A stretch of 64,000 bases of DNA, from the NCBI RefSeq assembly GCF_041058985.1, contig NZ_JBEHZE010000001.1:434001-498000 (forward strand), in the 5' to 3' direction. Shown in pieces: positions 8,135-15,430 of this stretch. Numbering within the stretch: position 1 is the first letter of the stretch; every line of letters starts with the position of its first letter. The translations under genes were made by a program, and so were the position numbers. This stretch comes from Hyphococcus lacteus (GTDB taxonomy: Bacteria; Pseudomonadota; Alphaproteobacteria; Caulobacterales; Parvularculaceae). The notes under the pieces are model-generated. The model was not told the DNA's origin. It saw nothing but the letters and a program-made list of their open reading frames with translations, and did no database searches.

Positions 8135-8563
8135 TTAGGGGTGCGCAGAAACCCGCCACACCCCGATAGCTTCATTACCTGTTCGCTCGACAACGCCTTT
8201 AAGGCGCTGCCTGTCGAGTGAGCGGGATATTTTCAGCCTCAACTCCCGGTTAAATCTCTTGTCGGTTTTCTCCCAGCCCTTTTGATCGCAAATTAGCTCA
8301 ACAAGGTGGCGTAGTCCTAGCCCGTCAGGGTGCTTTCGTAATTGAGTGAGGATAATGCGCGGCAGTTCGCCCTTGTAAAAGAGCCCTGCCGCCATCGACT
8401 TCTTGGGTGCTTCTTGCCCGTCTGGGTAATAGCCCAAATGGTACAGTGTGGCGTCGATGTGGCTTACTGTTGTGCGCAGGTCGTAGACAATATTTTCGTG
8501 GTCGCGAAGGCGGGAAACCACGTTCCGGCGCTCATTAATCAGGCTTTTGACGACTGTTTCCAT
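8135..8563 (-). CDS. Hypothetical protein with N-terminal coiled coil
   Basis: This 142-residue protein has a heptad-rich N-terminus (about 5-45, VKSLINERRNVVSRLRDHEN) that probably forms a coiled coil. A C-terminal half (about 65-140) resembles a small winged-helix layout: ELPRIILTQLRKHPDGLGLRHLVELI, then RLKISRSLDRQRLKGVVER. A DNA-related role is possible but no family is recognised. It converges with the antitoxin gene, 12 bp away. A decayed copy with the same flanking sequence lies at 4725-4953, so the gene has been duplicated with the segment. It is the gene nearest to the tRNA-Ser end of the accessory region. Confidence 0.6.
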   Translation of the reverse strand: METVVKSLINERRNVVSRLRDHENIVYDLRTTVSHIDATLYHLGYYPDGQEAPKKSMAAGLFYKGELPRIILTQLRKHPDGLGLRHLVELICDQKGWEKTDKRFNRELRLKISRSLDRQRLKGVVERTGNEAIGVWRVSAHP

Positions 8564-8616
8564 AAAAAGGAAATTAGGATTCTCAGGCGCTTAGTTCCAT
8601 GTTATTTTTGGTGCGC

Positions 8617-8640
8617 TTGCTACATAAGGCCGTTAAATAG
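8617..8640. repeat. Right flank repeat of the accessory segment, next to tRNA-Ser
   Basis: TTGCTACATAAGGCCG followed by TTAAATAG repeats the sequence at 5005-5028 directly, and its first 16 bases recur inverted at 5029-5044. It lies between the start of the hypothetical gene at 8563 and the CCA end of tRNA-Ser at 8646. Each copy of the hypothetical gene has this element upstream of its start, so it may simply be part of the duplicated unit rather than an integrase attachment site. No integrase gene is present. Confidence 0.5.
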
Positions 8641-8645
8641 ATTGC

Positions 8646-8735
8646 TGGCGGACAGAGAGGGATTCGAACCCTCGAGACGGTTACCCGCCTACACGCTTTC
8701 CAAGCGTGCGCCTTCAGCCACTCGGCCACCTGTCC
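8646..8735 (-). tRNA. tRNA-Ser (GGA)
   Basis: The minus strand folds as a class II tRNA. The acceptor stem is GGACAGG with UCUGUCC, followed by discriminator G and an encoded CCA. The anticodon arm is CACGC-UUGGAAA-GCGUG with anticodon GGA. A long variable arm and the T-arm GAGGG-UUCGAAU-CCCUC follow. The anticodon reads UCC/UCU serine codons. Its 3' end faces the accessory segment at 4.7-8.64 kb. Serine tRNA genes are common integration sites, but no duplicate of the tRNA 3' end was found at the far side. Confidence 0.97.
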
Positions 8736-8915
8736 GTCGAAGCGCCGGACTATAGCCATGCCCTTGGTTGGCGCAAGGTCATTTCCTTGATTTTTGCGCC
8801 GGAACGCTCGGTGGAATGCGCCATCCGTATTTCTTTGCCATGACGGTTTGCAGGCCGGGCAAAGGCGGGTTATCCTGATTTTAGTAAGGTTGCGTTAACC
8901 ATTTGAGGGGGCTTT

Positions 8916-9188
8916 ATGGCTGCGTTTCGTTTAATCGCTTGGGTTTTAGTGGCGATTGCCATTGCATTATTGGGGGCTGATGGGATCGCTTCGCTTGAGG
9001 CAGGAGAGCCCGTTATGCGCAGCACCGAATATGTGGTCGGGCTTATTGGCATCAATGGCGAGGCATTGGCCGCAAATTCGCCGGCCGGTTTAAGCCAAGC
9101 CATCGGCACAATTATGGGCCTACCGCTTTGGGGCGTCTTAGGCATTATCGGTGTCGTGTTGACCCTTGTTTTCCGGCCCATGGATTAA
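8916..9188 (+). CDS. Small membrane protein of unknown function
   Basis: The 90-residue product has two hydrophobic segments: residues 4-22 (FRLIAWVLVAIAIALLG) and about 63-85 (IGTIMGLPLWGVLGIIGVVL). A central soluble loop of about 35 residues carries RSTEYVVGLIGINGE. GAGGGGG lies just before the ATG. TTAACCAT at 8895-8902, a sequence like half of a CtrA site, precedes it. It converges with the TerC-family gene. No function is recognised. Confidence 0.6.
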   Translation: MAAFRLIAWVLVAIAIALLGADGIASLEAGEPVMRSTEYVVGLIGINGEALAANSPAGLSQAIGTIMGLPLWGVLGIIGVVLTLVFRPMD

Positions 9189-9226
9189 TCCAAAACCGTA
9201 GATGAATGGGGGTACCTGCCCGCCCT

Positions 9227-10036
9227 TCAGGTCGACGGCGCGGGATGGGCTGTGTCGTGTTCGATTGCCCGTTGTTTCTCAAGTTTATTTCGATATCGGG
9301 TTTGAACAACCGAGACCACAACCATAACAAAGATCACGAAGTAGAAGCTGGTTTTTGACATGGCGATCACTTCAAAACCGAACAGCTTCATATGGGCGAG
9401 ATGCCCACCCTCGGTCAGCAACAATATTCCGACGATAAACAGGATAAAAAGTCCAATCACCTCAAACATACGGTTCTTTTTGAGGAATGCTGATACTTGA
9501 TCAGCAAGCAGAACCATCATCAACCCACTAATAATAATCGCTGTCGCAATTACCCAGATAACATGTGTTAGCGCAATCGCGGACAACAATGAATCAAACG
9601 AAAAGATCAGATTCATAAAGACAATGGTTGCAATCACGACGGGTACTGATTTCTTTTTATCGCCTTCAATTCCTTCGATGTGTTCAACCGCCAATAGGTG
9701 CATGATCTCTTTCGTTGCCGTGTACATAATGAAACCACCACCAAACAAAGAAATGATGGAATGAAATGTGAATGACGCTTCAAAAATGCCGCCTTGCTGA
9801 ACCGAAAACAAAGGCTGCGTGAGCGAATTGATCAAGCCAAGAAGAATGAACATCAACACCAGACGGAACACAATCGCCAACAAAATCCCCGTGCGCCGGA
9901 CGAATTTCTGCCGGTGTTCAGGCGTCCGCCCCGCCTCAATTGATATGTAGAGAAGATTATCAAACCCCAACACGGCCTGTAGCAATATTAGCATGAGCAG
10001 TGTGAAAATGTTCTCGAGAGAAAATACCGCTTCCAT
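9227..10036 (-). CDS. TerC-family integral membrane protein
   Basis: This 269-residue protein has about seven hydrophobic segments and the two TerC signature motifs: QAVLGFDNLLYISIEA at about residues 20-35 and LIFSFDSLLSAIAL at about 143-156. Their Asp/Asn and Asp/Ser pairs lie in membrane helices. TerC-family proteins (Alx, YgjT, YoaE type) are linked to metal handling, especially manganese, or to tellurium resistance; the exact substrate is uncertain here. A cytoplasmic loop (about 115-135, HIEGIEGDKKKS) separates two three-helix halves. AAGGGGA precedes the ATG. No yybP-ykoY manganese riboswitch, common upstream of relatives, could be recognised with confidence. Confidence 0.85.
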   Translation of the reverse strand: MEAVFSLENIFTLLMLILLQAVLGFDNLLYISIEAGRTPEHRQKFVRRTGILLAIVFRLVLMFILLGLINSLTQPLFSVQQGGIFEASFTFHSIISLFGGGFIMYTATKEIMHLLAVEHIEGIEGDKKKSVPVVIATIVFMNLIFSFDSLLSAIALTHVIWVIATAIIISGLMMVLLADQVSAFLKKNRMFEVIGLFILFIVGILLLTEGGHLAHMKLFGFEVIAMSKTSFYFVIFVMVVVSVVQTRYRNKLEKQRAIEHDTAHPAPST

Positions 10037-10422
10037 GTCGGGTCCCCTTTAATTGAATCGCGCTAATGGGCCATGTTTCGGCACCGCCATGCAAGCCCCA
10101 CCAGCCGCTGGCTATCCTAACGCTTGCGCCGAATAGCTGTTCCGCCGCGACAGAACGTTTTGGCCTATTTGGTCTTTCGACGGAATGAAATTCTGCTGCG
10201 ACGAGTAGCACGAACGCAGACTAGGCATGTCGATTATTCAACCCTATCTCCATGACGCAACGATAAATGGAGAAAAACCCATGACCCGCATCTTCAAACT
10301 AATCACAACAATAAGCGTTATTGCTGCTGCGGTTTATCCGGCGTTATACGCCTATTCATCCCTTGCATGAACCGTATCGGTAGAAGGCGTCGCCGACCTG
10401 TCACCCCCCCCAAGCCCGACAG
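10037..10422. other. Spacer between the TerC gene and kdsB
   Basis: Apart from the 29-codon frame at 10281-10370, no gene is seen here. The first 200 bases upstream of the TerC start contain GC-rich complementary stretches that could fold as an RNA leader, but they do not match a riboswitch I can name. The stretch after 10370 contains a run of eight C residues just before the kdsB stop. Confidence 0.35.
10281..10370 (+). CDS. Possible 29-residue hydrophobic peptide
   Basis: ATG at 10281 opens a 29-codon frame (MTRIFKLITTISVIAAAVYP and a short AYSSLA end) preceded by GGAG 8 nt upstream. The product is a single hydrophobic helix with a positively charged start, like a small membrane peptide or a bare signal sequence. 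It ends in TGA at 10368-10370 before the kdsB terminus on the other strand. Only the ribosome-binding site and composition support it. Confidence 0.35.
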   Translation: MTRIFKLITTISVIAAAVYPALYAYSSLA

Positions 10423-11196
10423 TCAGGTGACGCCTTCACTCCACCTCGTGACGAAAGCATCATAATCGGCTGGCGTATCGATACCCGGTACAGCCGCCGG
10501 AATTTCCGCAACGGCAATGGCCTCACCCATTTCTAAAATGCGCAACTGCTCAAGGCGTTCTACTTTTTCGAGCGCACCCATCGGAGCACCGGCAAACGTC
10601 ATGAGGTTTTCTTTGAAAAACGCATAAATTCCTACGTGGAGAAAATAGTCCGATGGCGTCTTAATGGCACCTAAAGTATCACGCGGGACAGGAAACAGAT
10701 AACGCGTGAAATATCGCGCCCAATAAGTTTTCTCGCCGATCGCATCGCCCAAAATTGCTTTTACGGCAGCGGTATCATCAGGAGAGCCGGCTCCACTCAC
10801 AGCATTGTGCGAAAAACGACATGCCAATGTCGATGCAAATGCATTCGAGTTCGTATGCAAATGAATGAGGCGTTCAATATGGGCTGGGTCGATTTCAGGC
10901 TCATCCCCCTGAAGGTTGACGATGATTTCCGCGTCCAGAGACCCCGCCGCTTCGGCCACGCGGCCACTACCGGTTTCATGTTCACCGCTGGTCATGACGA
11001 CCTCGCCACCAAAACCCGCCACACAATCAAATATCCGTCTGTCGTCAGTTGCGACAACCACTTGATTCGAATTTTTTACCTGCTGTGCCTGTTCGTAAAC
11101 ATGCTGGATCAGCGGCTTGCCGGTTCGATCAAGGAGTGGCTTTCCCGGCAAGCGGGTTGAGCCAAAACGCGCGGGAATGACAATCGCAGTTTTCAT
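10423..11196 (-). CDS. kdsB: 3-deoxy-manno-octulosonate cytidylyltransferase (CMP-KDO synthetase)
   Basis: This 257-residue enzyme activates KDO with CTP to CMP-KDO for the lipopolysaccharide inner core, in the cytoplasm. The N-terminus IPARFGSTRLPGKPL is the nucleotide-binding signature of the family, and VNLQGDEPEIDP near residue 97 holds the metal-binding Asp. The ending GIDTPADYDAF is also typical. The ATG at 11196 is chosen because the signature follows at once and because it overlaps the stop of the VanZ-like gene by 4 bp (ATGA). A longer frame reaching 11397 is not a plausible start. It is the last gene of a galE, vanZ-like, kdsB operon. Confidence 0.95.
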   Translation of the reverse strand: MKTAIVIPARFGSTRLPGKPLLDRTGKPLIQHVYEQAQQVKNSNQVVVATDDRRIFDCVAGFGGEVVMTSGEHETGSGRVAEAAGSLDAEIIVNLQGDEPEIDPAHIERLIHLHTNSNAFASTLACRFSHNAVSGAGSPDDTAAVKAILGDAIGEKTYWARYFTRYLFPVPRDTLGAIKTPSDYFLHVGIYAFFKENLMTFAGAPMGALEKVERLEQLRILEMGEAIAVAEIPAAVPGIDTPADYDAFVTRWSEGVT

Positions 11197-11603
11197 TTTG
11201 TGCGCGCTTTCAATGCCATAGCGAGCCCCAACGCAAAGGCAAAGCCGCAAACAGCCCCCAACCCATTCGCAACCCCGTCGGCAAGTTCGGGCGAACGCAC
11301 ACCGCCAAGCCCCTGCAATCCCTCTAGGGCGATCCCATAAATCGGCAACACCACAACAATGACCCACCGCTTTGCGAATAAAACAATTTGCGCCCAAAAT
11401 GCACTCGCGCCCAATGATCCATAAGCAAGAAAATGAGCAATTTTATCGGCCAACGCAGCATCACCAAAAAGAGCGTTTGCCAAGATACGCGTAAAGGCAA
11501 ATCCGGCTTCCGTATCGTCAGGGTTTGGGGTTAACGTCAAAAAAGTGACAATCACCAACAGCGTAACAAACAAAATCCGCGCCCAGCGCCGCGCAGAATT
11601 CAT
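11193..11603 (-). CDS. VanZ-like family membrane protein
   Basis: This 136-residue protein has four hydrophobic segments. It carries the VanZ-like pattern: LTLTPNPDD after helix 1, DKIAHFLAYGSLGASAFW in the middle, and LEGLQGLGGVRSPELADGVA before the last helix. The function of VanZ-like proteins outside teicoplanin resistance is not settled. The ATG at 11603 overlaps the galE stop by 4 bp, and the gene's own stop overlaps the kdsB start by 4 bp, so all three are translationally coupled. Placement between two envelope-sugar genes hints at an envelope role. Confidence 0.8.
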   Translation of the reverse strand: MNSARRWARILFVTLLVIVTFLTLTPNPDDTEAGFAFTRILANALFGDAALADKIAHFLAYGSLGASAFWAQIVLFAKRWVIVVVLPIYGIALEGLQGLGGVRSPELADGVANGLGAVCGFAFALGLAMALKARTK

Positions 11604-12595
11604 GCGGCTGTCCCTTGTTTCTTGGCCACATGCCGTTCCCAATCCATTGCTGTTTGTACGATGAAATCAATATCATCATAACGCGGGCGCCAATCGAGAA
11701 TTGTTCGGATTGCCGCGTTATCGGCGATAAGTTGCGCCGGGTCACCCGCGCGCCGTGGCGCAATTTCATACTCAAGCGCTTCGCCAGTTACGCGCCGAAA
11801 TGCCTCTATTACTTCGTAGACAGATGACCCGCGACCATAACCACAGTTCAGCGTGATCGAGCTACCGTCACCACGCAGGCGTCCAAGTGCGGCCAGATGG
11901 GCCTGCGCCAAATCACTCACATGAACATAGTCGCGAATGGCTGTGCCGTCTGGGGTTTGATAGTCATTGCCATAGATTTTTAATTTTTCTTTGCGGTGTC
12001 CCAGTGCGATCTGGGCCGCAGCTTTGATCAAATGGGTTGGTTTTCCGATTTCACCGGCGCGGCCTTTTGGATCGGCACCCGCAACGTTGAAATAGCGCAA
12101 CGTCACATAAGAAATATCGTGGGCAGCGGCTGCATCTTGCAAAATTCGCTCGCTCATGGACATCGACGCCCCATAGGGCGAGATGGAACGAATCGGCGCT
12201 TGCTCTGAAATCGGCACGCGTTCCGGCGTTCCATAAACAGAAGCGGTCGATGAGAAAATGAACCGCTTTACGCCCGCCGCAACGCACGCTCGTAATAGCG
12301 TCATCGTCTTGGCGGTGTTATTCTCGTAATAATCGAGTGGGTGGCGGATTGATTCAGAAACCACAATCGACCCTGCGAAGTGTATGACTTCGCCGATATT
12401 ATGATCCCGGAAAACTTTTGCGAGCGCCGCCTCATCGCCGACATCCGCCTCGATAAAGGGTACATCACTCGGCGCGAGCCACTGCGCGCCAGTCGAAAGG
12501 TTATCGAGTGCAACGGCATCCTCGCCAGCGTCTTTTAGCGCCAGAAGCATGTGGGCACCGATATATCCCGCCCCGCCCGTCACCAAAACACTCAT
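11600..12595 (-). CDS. galE: UDP-glucose 4-epimerase
   Basis: This 331-residue extended SDR interconverts UDP-glucose and UDP-galactose with bound NAD+. TGGAGYIGAHM at residues 6-16 is the Rossmann glycine motif, DNLSTG follows the second strand, and SSTASVYGTPE followed by YGASMSMSE supplies the catalytic Ser and Tyr-x3 region. In most GalE proteins that region is YGxSK; here the position after Ser is Met, so the usual lysine is replaced and should be checked. FNVAGADPKGRAGE and IRDYVHVSDLAQAHLAAL are the GalE C-terminal signatures. It is the first gene of the operon with the vanZ-like gene and kdsB, consistent with LPS or polysaccharide precursor supply. Confidence 0.88.
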   Translation of the reverse strand: MSVLVTGGAGYIGAHMLLALKDAGEDAVALDNLSTGAQWLAPSDVPFIEADVGDEAALAKVFRDHNIGEVIHFAGSIVVSESIRHPLDYYENNTAKTMTLLRACVAAGVKRFIFSSTASVYGTPERVPISEQAPIRSISPYGASMSMSERILQDAAAAHDISYVTLRYFNVAGADPKGRAGEIGKPTHLIKAAAQIALGHRKEKLKIYGNDYQTPDGTAIRDYVHVSDLAQAHLAALGRLRGDGSSITLNCGYGRGSSVYEVIEAFRRVTGEALEYEIAPRRAGDPAQLIADNAAIRTILDWRPRYDDIDFIVQTAMDWERHVAKKQGTAA

Positions 12596-12714
12596 AGAAC
12601 ACCCGGCCTTCCAATCTTTTAATCTTGAATCCTAGGGATTCATTGTCAGTTTTCTTATAGCCTGTTCATATGACTGTTTGTACCGCTTCTGAAATAAACT
12701 CTTAGGCCACGGAC

Positions 12715-13470
12715 ATGCTCGGTAAAATTTTTAAGCGCGAGAAGAGCGATGCTGCGGCCCCAGAGGGCAAGCGGATCTATGCCATTGGCGATATTCATGG
12801 TTGCGCGGATATGTTGGCGACGCTTCTCGATAGTATTTCCGAAGATGTTGCCGAAAATACGAACGACTTCGCAGATGCAACCTTGGTGTTTTTGGGCGAT
12901 TACATTGATCGAGGACCCGATAGCCGCGCGGTCATTGATCGCTTGCTTGAGCTTAAAAAATCCGATGCAGAAGCGATTTTCCTGAAAGGTAATCACGAAG
13001 CCAGCATGCTCGATTTCCTTGATGCGCCGGAGGATCTTTACCAATGGCTGGAATGGGGTGGCGAAGAAACGCTCGAAAGCTATGGCATTGATCCGATCGG
13101 CAAAACCCCAACGGCCCTCGCCGCAGAATTACGCGAGCAAATGCCGGTTGACCATTTAAGGTTCTTCAAATCGTTGTCACTATCGCACATCGAGGGCGCG
13201 TATCTTTTCGTTCATGCAGGGTTGCGACCGGGGGTTCCCCTAAAAGAACAAGACCCGATGGATCTAATGTGGATACGAAAACGCTTTCACAACACACCGC
13301 CCGCAGAACGCCCCGATCATGTGGTCGTTCACGGCCACCACCCCGAAGACAAACCAATTGATGCGGGTTGGCGGATCGCCGTCGATACTGGCGCTTGTTA
13401 TGGTGGCATGTTGACCGCCGTGGTTCTCGAAGGAACGACACGGCGGTTCATTACAATTAAAGCCGATTAG
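12715..13470 (+). CDS. PPP-family metallophosphatase (serine/threonine phosphatase type)
   Basis: This 251-residue protein has all metal-binding motifs of the PPP family: GDIHG at about residues 23-27, GDYIDRG at about 59-65, GNHEAS at about 94-99, and later HAG and VVHGHHP. Two metal ions in this site hydrolyse phosphoesters. Bacterial relatives include protein Ser/Thr phosphatases and diadenosine tetraphosphatases, and the sequence does not decide between them. No signal peptide is present, so it is cytoplasmic. The ATG at 12715 has no strong ribosome-binding site. It converges with the methyltransferase gene, overlapping its end by 4 bp, and diverges from galE. Confidence 0.85.
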   Translation: MLGKIFKREKSDAAAPEGKRIYAIGDIHGCADMLATLLDSISEDVAENTNDFADATLVFLGDYIDRGPDSRAVIDRLLELKKSDAEAIFLKGNHEASMLDFLDAPEDLYQWLEWGGEETLESYGIDPIGKTPTALAAELREQMPVDHLRFFKSLSLSHIEGAYLFVHAGLRPGVPLKEQDPMDLMWIRKRFHNTPPAERPDHVVVHGHHPEDKPIDAGWRIAVDTGACYGGMLTAVVLEGTTRRFITIKAD

Positions 13471-14825
13471 CCGTTAGCGACTTTCACGTGATCGGGATTA
13501 TCCGATATCAGGCGAGGACCGCCCGCAGCCGCGAGGATCGTCCGCAAGGTTTGCGTACCCGCCGGGCCATCACCATTATTGATGACCTTGCCATACTCGC
13601 TAGAGAAATTCATCGCGGTTACGATATGCGGTGACGGCGATGCAAAAATCAGTTGCGCACCAAGCATCACGGCTTCACGCCACGTCTCCATGACTTCGCG
13701 TTTATACCGGGATGGCGCGATCAAATAATCTGGTTCGGAAGCGCGACAATCAGCTTCGGAAATAATGCGGGGGCCATTCTCGCCCAACACATCATGATCG
13801 CGCGCAATACCCGTATCAACAGCGGCTGTAATTGTTTTTGCTGATGATCCTGTCCAGCGCAAAAATGCTTCTGTCTGGGCATCAGCCCCAAGAATATGAA
13901 CGCACTCACCGCGATTTGCGATGTCTTCTAGCATCTCGACAAAATCAAGACGCATTTCATTCGCGCGTTGTTCAAATGATTGATATGGCTGCACAGCGCG
14001 CATCGCAAGTGCATTTTCTTCGTCCCATAGCCGGGCCAGGCGCTCATACCACGGATCAAAATCATATTGCTCATAGGTGTCATGGGTCACAAAAAGTCGA
14101 ATTGAACCGCCCTCTTTAGAGGTCAAAGCACCTTTGAAAACTTTCAGCCCGGCCTCGCGCAACAGGCATTCAAGAACTGACAGCGAATATACTGCGCGCA
14201 CTTGTGTCTGTAATGTTTCAACGCAATTCCGCGTCAAAATGATCGGCGCATAAAGCGTCTCTAGCGCAAAAACACCGTCATCGCTCAGCAATGATTTGAC
14301 CCGTTTCAACATCTCACGCGGATCATTCACATGCTCAAGCAAAGAGACTGCGGTGATGATATCAAATTTCTTATCGCCAAAAGCAGCATCAATTTCTTTT
14401 GACGGAAACGCTTCTTTTCCGGTCCACGCCCATTCGCCAATTTCGTCGATATGGTCAGATGGGTCTACGCCATAACGATCCACCCAGCGCGGATAAAACG
14501 ATAGTAACGTGCCATCGTTACAGCCCAAATCAAGCGCAGCACAATCACGCCCGGAAATCATTTCCAACGCTTCGGTGGCGATAGATCGCAAATGATCGCG
14601 ATTTGATGAATGTCGGCCAGAGGCGGAAACGGGTGCTACCTCGTCGGCCTGTGCGGCCTGAAGCAAGCCACATGCGCGTGCATCGCGCGATGGATCGCAC
14701 AAGAGGTATTCCGATAAAGCAGCGCGCTTGCGCATAATCGTTTTTGTTGCACCGCCCACCGACATAGAAAATGCCGGGGTCAGGGCTTTTGATCCGCATG
14801 CGCGGCAATGCGTAATTGTTTTCAC
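13467..14825 (-). CDS. C-methyltransferase-like SAM-dependent methyltransferase with N-terminal zinc domain
   Basis: The 452-residue protein starts (GTG at 14825) with ITHCRACGS, a CxxC element of the zinc-binding domain found in NDP-sugar C-methyltransferases. The Rossmann domain has motif I ALDLGCNDGTLLSFYP at about residues 97-112 and DIITAVSLLEHVNDP at about 157-171. The C-terminal third (about 270-450) fits the third domain of that family. Relatives methylate C-3 of deoxysugar nucleotides for surface polysaccharides or secondary metabolites; no other deoxysugar gene is nearby, so the substrate is open. The upstream DNA has three GAAAGC repeats (14827, 14845, 14865). Confidence 0.75.
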   Translation of the reverse strand: MKTITHCRACGSKALTPAFSMSVGGATKTIMRKRAALSEYLLCDPSRDARACGLLQAAQADEVAPVSASGRHSSNRDHLRSIATEALEMISGRDCAALDLGCNDGTLLSFYPRWVDRYGVDPSDHIDEIGEWAWTGKEAFPSKEIDAAFGDKKFDIITAVSLLEHVNDPREMLKRVKSLLSDDGVFALETLYAPIILTRNCVETLQTQVRAVYSLSVLECLLREAGLKVFKGALTSKEGGSIRLFVTHDTYEQYDFDPWYERLARLWDEENALAMRAVQPYQSFEQRANEMRLDFVEMLEDIANRGECVHILGADAQTEAFLRWTGSSAKTITAAVDTGIARDHDVLGENGPRIISEADCRASEPDYLIAPSRYKREVMETWREAVMLGAQLIFASPSPHIVTAMNFSSEYGKVINNGDGPAGTQTLRTILAAAGGPRLISDNPDHVKVANG

Positions 14826-15008
14826 GGAAAGCGCTGCCTTTCTTGAAAGCGTTATTGCTTTTCTGAAAGCTCGCAGGACACCGTAAACAGAATGTAAAAT
14901 TAGCGAAAAAGCCTATGATTTTTATAGGCTTAGAGAGGTTCCGGTTACACAGATGAACAAAGCATTAAACCGAAAATGCCAATACTCACTATGCGTAACC
15001 GTTCGTCT

Positions 15009-15398
15009 TTAGAATATTGCGAAGTAGATCAACGAGCAACCAGTGATCAGTAACGTGAACATGGTTCCAACTGTTCCGAACAATCGGCCTTTGCCCCAAA
15101 CGCCCATGCCGAGCCCTAATAAATGAAAAACCCGGGACAAAAAGAATAATGCACCTAATCCGTGAACCAATACGATCGGTGCATTCAACAATGCGAGCAG
15201 CACCAAACCACCCAATGCCGCCGGTGCATATTCTATATAATTACCTTGGGTACGGATTGCTTTAAGCATATCCGGATTATCACCGTCACCTAAGTTTACT
15301 CGGTTTTTCCACCTCGCTCGACCGACACGCGCGCTCAAAACAATTAAAAGCAAAGCATTCAATCCAACCCAAAATGCAGCAGCTTCAAGTGACGTCAT
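15009..15398 (-). CDS. MAPEG family membrane protein
   Basis: This 129-residue protein has four hydrophobic segments at about 8-25, 58-76, 78-96 and 105-127. It carries the MAPEG pattern: RVNLGDGDNPDMLKAIRTQGN after helix 1 and YIEYAPAALGGLVLLAL in helix 2, with the conserved Asn-x-x-Glu-Tyr region. Bacterial MAPEG proteins are related to microsomal glutathione transferases, but most are uncharacterised. GAGGAT lies before the ATG. It follows the argE gene closely on the same strand (32 bp), so the two may share a transcript without an obvious metabolic link. Confidence 0.85.
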   Translation of the reverse strand: MTSLEAAAFWVGLNALLLIVLSARVGRARWKNRVNLGDGDNPDMLKAIRTQGNYIEYAPAALGGLVLLALLNAPIVLVHGLGALFFLSRVFHLLGLGMGVWGKGRLFGTVGTMFTLLITGCSLIYFAIF

Positions 15399-15430
15399 GT
15401 GGCATCCTCCCCATTATGGTCTTATTTGCT

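Noticed and set aside
8646..8735. tRNA-Ser 3' end as integration site for a tyrosine-integrase island
   Set aside because: No integrase gene and no duplicate of the tRNA 3' end at the far side of the segment; the repeat at 8617-8640 stops short of the tRNA.
8342..8755. Plus-strand 137-codon frame across the hypothetical gene and tRNA-Ser
   Set aside because: It runs through the tRNA gene and is antisense to a frame with a plausible protein.
10060..10240. Possible yybP-ykoY manganese riboswitch before the TerC-family gene
   Set aside because: GC-rich complementary stretches exist, but the conserved loops of that riboswitch could not be matched.
14827..14870. Three GAAAGC repeats upstream of the methyltransferase as an operator
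   Set aside because: Spacings are 18 and 20 bp and the core is only 6 bases; too short to separate from chance.
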